From Lachnospiraceae bacterium (GTDB lineage: Bacteria > Bacillota > Clostridia > Lachnospirales > Lachnospiraceae): DNA of 64,000 bases. Shown one piece after another: positions 62,702 to 64,000 of this stretch. Position 1 is the stretch's first letter, and every line of letters begins with the position of its first letter. The notes under the pieces were generated by a model. The model was not told the origin of the DNA, searched no databases, and saw only the letters and a program-made list of their open reading frames with translations. The translations under genes and the position numbers were made by a program. The stretch is from contig JAFYMC010000019.1 in assembly GCA_017556805.1 (NCBI GenBank), positions 52,854 through 116,853 on the forward strand. Direction: 5' to 3'.

Positions 62702-62734
62702 AAAAAAGAAGGATGACCGAAGCCATCCTTCTTC
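62702..62734 (-). terminator. terminator of the GGGtGRT operon
   Basis: Stem AGAAGGATGGC/GTCATCCTTCT with a TTCG tetraloop and T6 on the minus strand, 20 bp after the stop of the GGGtGRT gene. Confidence 0.9.
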
Positions 62735-62753
62735 AAAAATCTTCTTATAAAAC

Positions 62754-63764
62754 TTAGAACTTGCCAGCCTCTGCTGCTTCCTGAATGGAAACTGCTACAG
62801 CTACGGTCATACCAACCATCGGGTTGTTACCTGCACCGATAAGACCCATCATTTCTACGTGAGCCGGAACGGAAGAGGAACCTGCGAACTGTGCATCGGA
62901 GTGCATACGACCAAGGGTATCGGTCATACCGTAGGAAGCCGGACCTGCTGCCATGTTATCCGGATGAAGGGTACGTCCGGTACCACCGCCGGAAGCTACG
63001 GAGAAGTACTTCTTACCAGCTTCGGTTCTTTCCTTCTTATAGGTACCTGCTACCGGATGCTGGAATCTGGTCGGGTTGGTGGAGTTACCGGTAATGGAAA
63101 CGTCTACGTTCTCCTTCCACATGATTGCAACGCCTTCCGGAACGCTGTTTGCGCCGTAGCAGTTAACCTTTGCACGAAGTCCCTCAGAGTAGGACTTACG
63201 GAATACTTCCTTAACCTCGTTGGTATACGGATCGTACTGGGTCTCAACATAGGTGAAACCGTTGATACGGGAGATGATCTGAGCTGCGTCCTTACCGAGA
63301 CCGTTTAAGATAACGCGGAGCGGCTTATTACGAACCTTGTTAGCCTTCTCTGCGATACCGATTGCGCCCTCAGCTGCTGCGAAGGACTCGTGACCTGCTA
63401 AGAAGCAGAAACAGTCGGTCTCTTCCTCAAGGAGCATCTTACCGAGATTACCGTGACCGAGACCTACCTTACGGGTGTCTGCTACGGAACCCGGAATACA
63501 GAATGCCTGTAAACCTTCACCGATTGCTGCTGCAGCGTCTGCTGCCTTCTTGCAGCCCTTCTTGATTGCGATTGCAGCACCTACAATGTAAGCCCAGCAA
63601 GCGTTCTCGAAGCAAATCGGCTGAATGCCCTTAATCTGATCATAAACGTTCAGACCGGCATCCTTCGTAATCTTTTCAGCTTCTTCAATGGAAGCAATGC
63701 CGTACTCTTTTAATACAGCGTTGATTTTGTCTATTCTTCTTTCATATGATTCAAACAAAGCCAT
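62754..63764 (-). CDS. GGGtGRT protein
   Basis: 336 residues with the name-giving motif FSVASGGGTGRTLHPDNMA near residue 255, preceded by IMWKENVDVSITGNSTNPTRFQHPVAGTYK. Several conserved Cys-containing stretches (IQPICFENACWAY, EETDCFCFLAGHESF) follow the start. These proteins co-occur with an iron-sulfur scaffold gene, as here, and their function is not established. AGGAGGATACAT precedes the ATG. Confidence 0.93.
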   Translation of the reverse strand: MALFESYERRIDKINAVLKEYGIASIEEAEKITKDAGLNVYDQIKGIQPICFENACWAYIVGAAIAIKKGCKKAADAAAAIGEGLQAFCIPGSVADTRKVGLGHGNLGKMLLEEETDCFCFLAGHESFAAAEGAIGIAEKANKVRNKPLRVILNGLGKDAAQIISRINGFTYVETQYDPYTNEVKEVFRKSYSEGLRAKVNCYGANSVPEGVAIMWKENVDVSITGNSTNPTRFQHPVAGTYKKERTEAGKKYFSVASGGGTGRTLHPDNMAAGPASYGMTDTLGRMHSDAQFAGSSSVPAHVEMMGLIGAGNNPMVGMTVAVAVSIQEAAEAGKF

Positions 63765-63792
63765 GATATGTATCCTCCTGATTTATTATAGA

Positions 63793-64000
63793 TTATTCCT
63801 TTCTCGGGTCGATAATCTTGACAGCGTCTGCTACACGACCATACTGACCCTTAGACTTCTCGTAAGCGGTGTTCGGATCGTCACCCTTCTTGATGAAATC
63901 CGTCATCTTACCAAGGTTTACGAACTGATAACCGATGATCTGGTCATCAGCATCAAGAGCGATACCGGTTACATAACCTTCTGCCATCTCAAGGTAACGC
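63793..64000 (-). CDS. NifU-like iron-sulfur assembly scaffold, partial
   Basis: The frame is open to the window edge; the visible C-terminal part reads RYLEMAEGYVTGIALDADDQ, then GYQFVNLGKMTDFIKKGDD and the end AVKIIDPRKE. The stretch before the first in-window ATG is in frame, so the gene continues beyond 64000 and that ATG is not the start. This is the C-terminus typical of the scaffold proteins partnered with GGGtGRT proteins. It lies 28 bp before the GGGtGRT gene. Confidence 0.85.
   Translation of the reverse strand, partial: RYLEMAEGYVTGIALDADDQIIGYQFVNLGKMTDFIKKGDDPNTAYEKSKGQYGRVADAVKIIDPRKE

Overview
The window reads as chromosomal DNA of a low-to-mid GC Gram-positive Clostridia, most likely Lachnospiraceae. 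This is inferred from the gene content: RNase J, the HrcA/CIRCE heat-shock system, a T-box, a spore-germination protein, a GGGtGRT protein beside an Fe-S scaffold, and strong GGAGG ribosome binding sites. Almost all genes lie on the minus strand. No rRNA, tRNA, CRISPR array, insertion sequence or prophage was seen.

Positions 1-6.5 kb hold an RNA-processing and tRNA-modification cluster: U32 protein, TrmR-like methyltransferase, short MltG-like protein, RNase J, DUF1292, RuvX and an IreB-family protein, then MtaB. The order resembles the yrrK-yrrO region of Bacillus. A divergent HPr-like gene that lacks the catalytic histidine follows. Positions 6.8-16.1 kb form one long minus-strand cluster, hrcA-grpE-dnaK-dnaJ-prmA-rsmE-cysteine desulfurase-thiI, led by a perfect CIRCE operator and a clear promoter.

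Positions 16-32 kb are mixed: alkyltransferase-like protein, acetyltransferases, an ECF sigma/anti-sigma pair, PnuC behind a terminator/antiterminator leader, a repeat-linker lipoprotein with an XRE-type regulator and operator-like dyad, RidA, HemW-like protein and LepA. Two compact loci at 24.1-24.5 kb and 27.0-27.3 kb each encode a tiny hydrophobic peptide facing a convergent antisense promoter. Both share a bidirectional terminator and matched RNA 5' ends, and look like type I toxin-antitoxin modules.

Positions 31.9-33.3 kb are the strangest part. A frameshifted PD-(D/E)XK-like nuclease gene is followed by seven units of exact 63-bp period, built from alternating inverted 8-mers separated by unique sequence. 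No known repeat family that I recognise explains it.

Positions 33-47 kb hold ilvE, folA, an archaeal-type valS under a valine T-box, HD-GYP and HD proteins, a GH115 alpha-glucuronidase, a SpoVAF-like protein, a redox-family protein, formyl-THF cyclo-ligase and a methyltransferase. Positions 46.9-48.5 kb carry a plus-strand Na+-pump decarboxylase beta subunit and a small gamma-like partner, behind a yybP-ykoY-like leader.

The right end holds DUF368, a PhoU-like/PiT phosphate pair, a large GH2 glycosidase, an AraC-GGDEF fusion, an ABC-F protein behind an attenuator with an upstream ORF, three tandem paralogous lipoproteins, DUF6512, and the GGGtGRT/Fe-S scaffold pair cut by the window edge. 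Two unrelated leaders (before the Na+ pump and before ABC-F) carry the same 18-mer just after their terminators.
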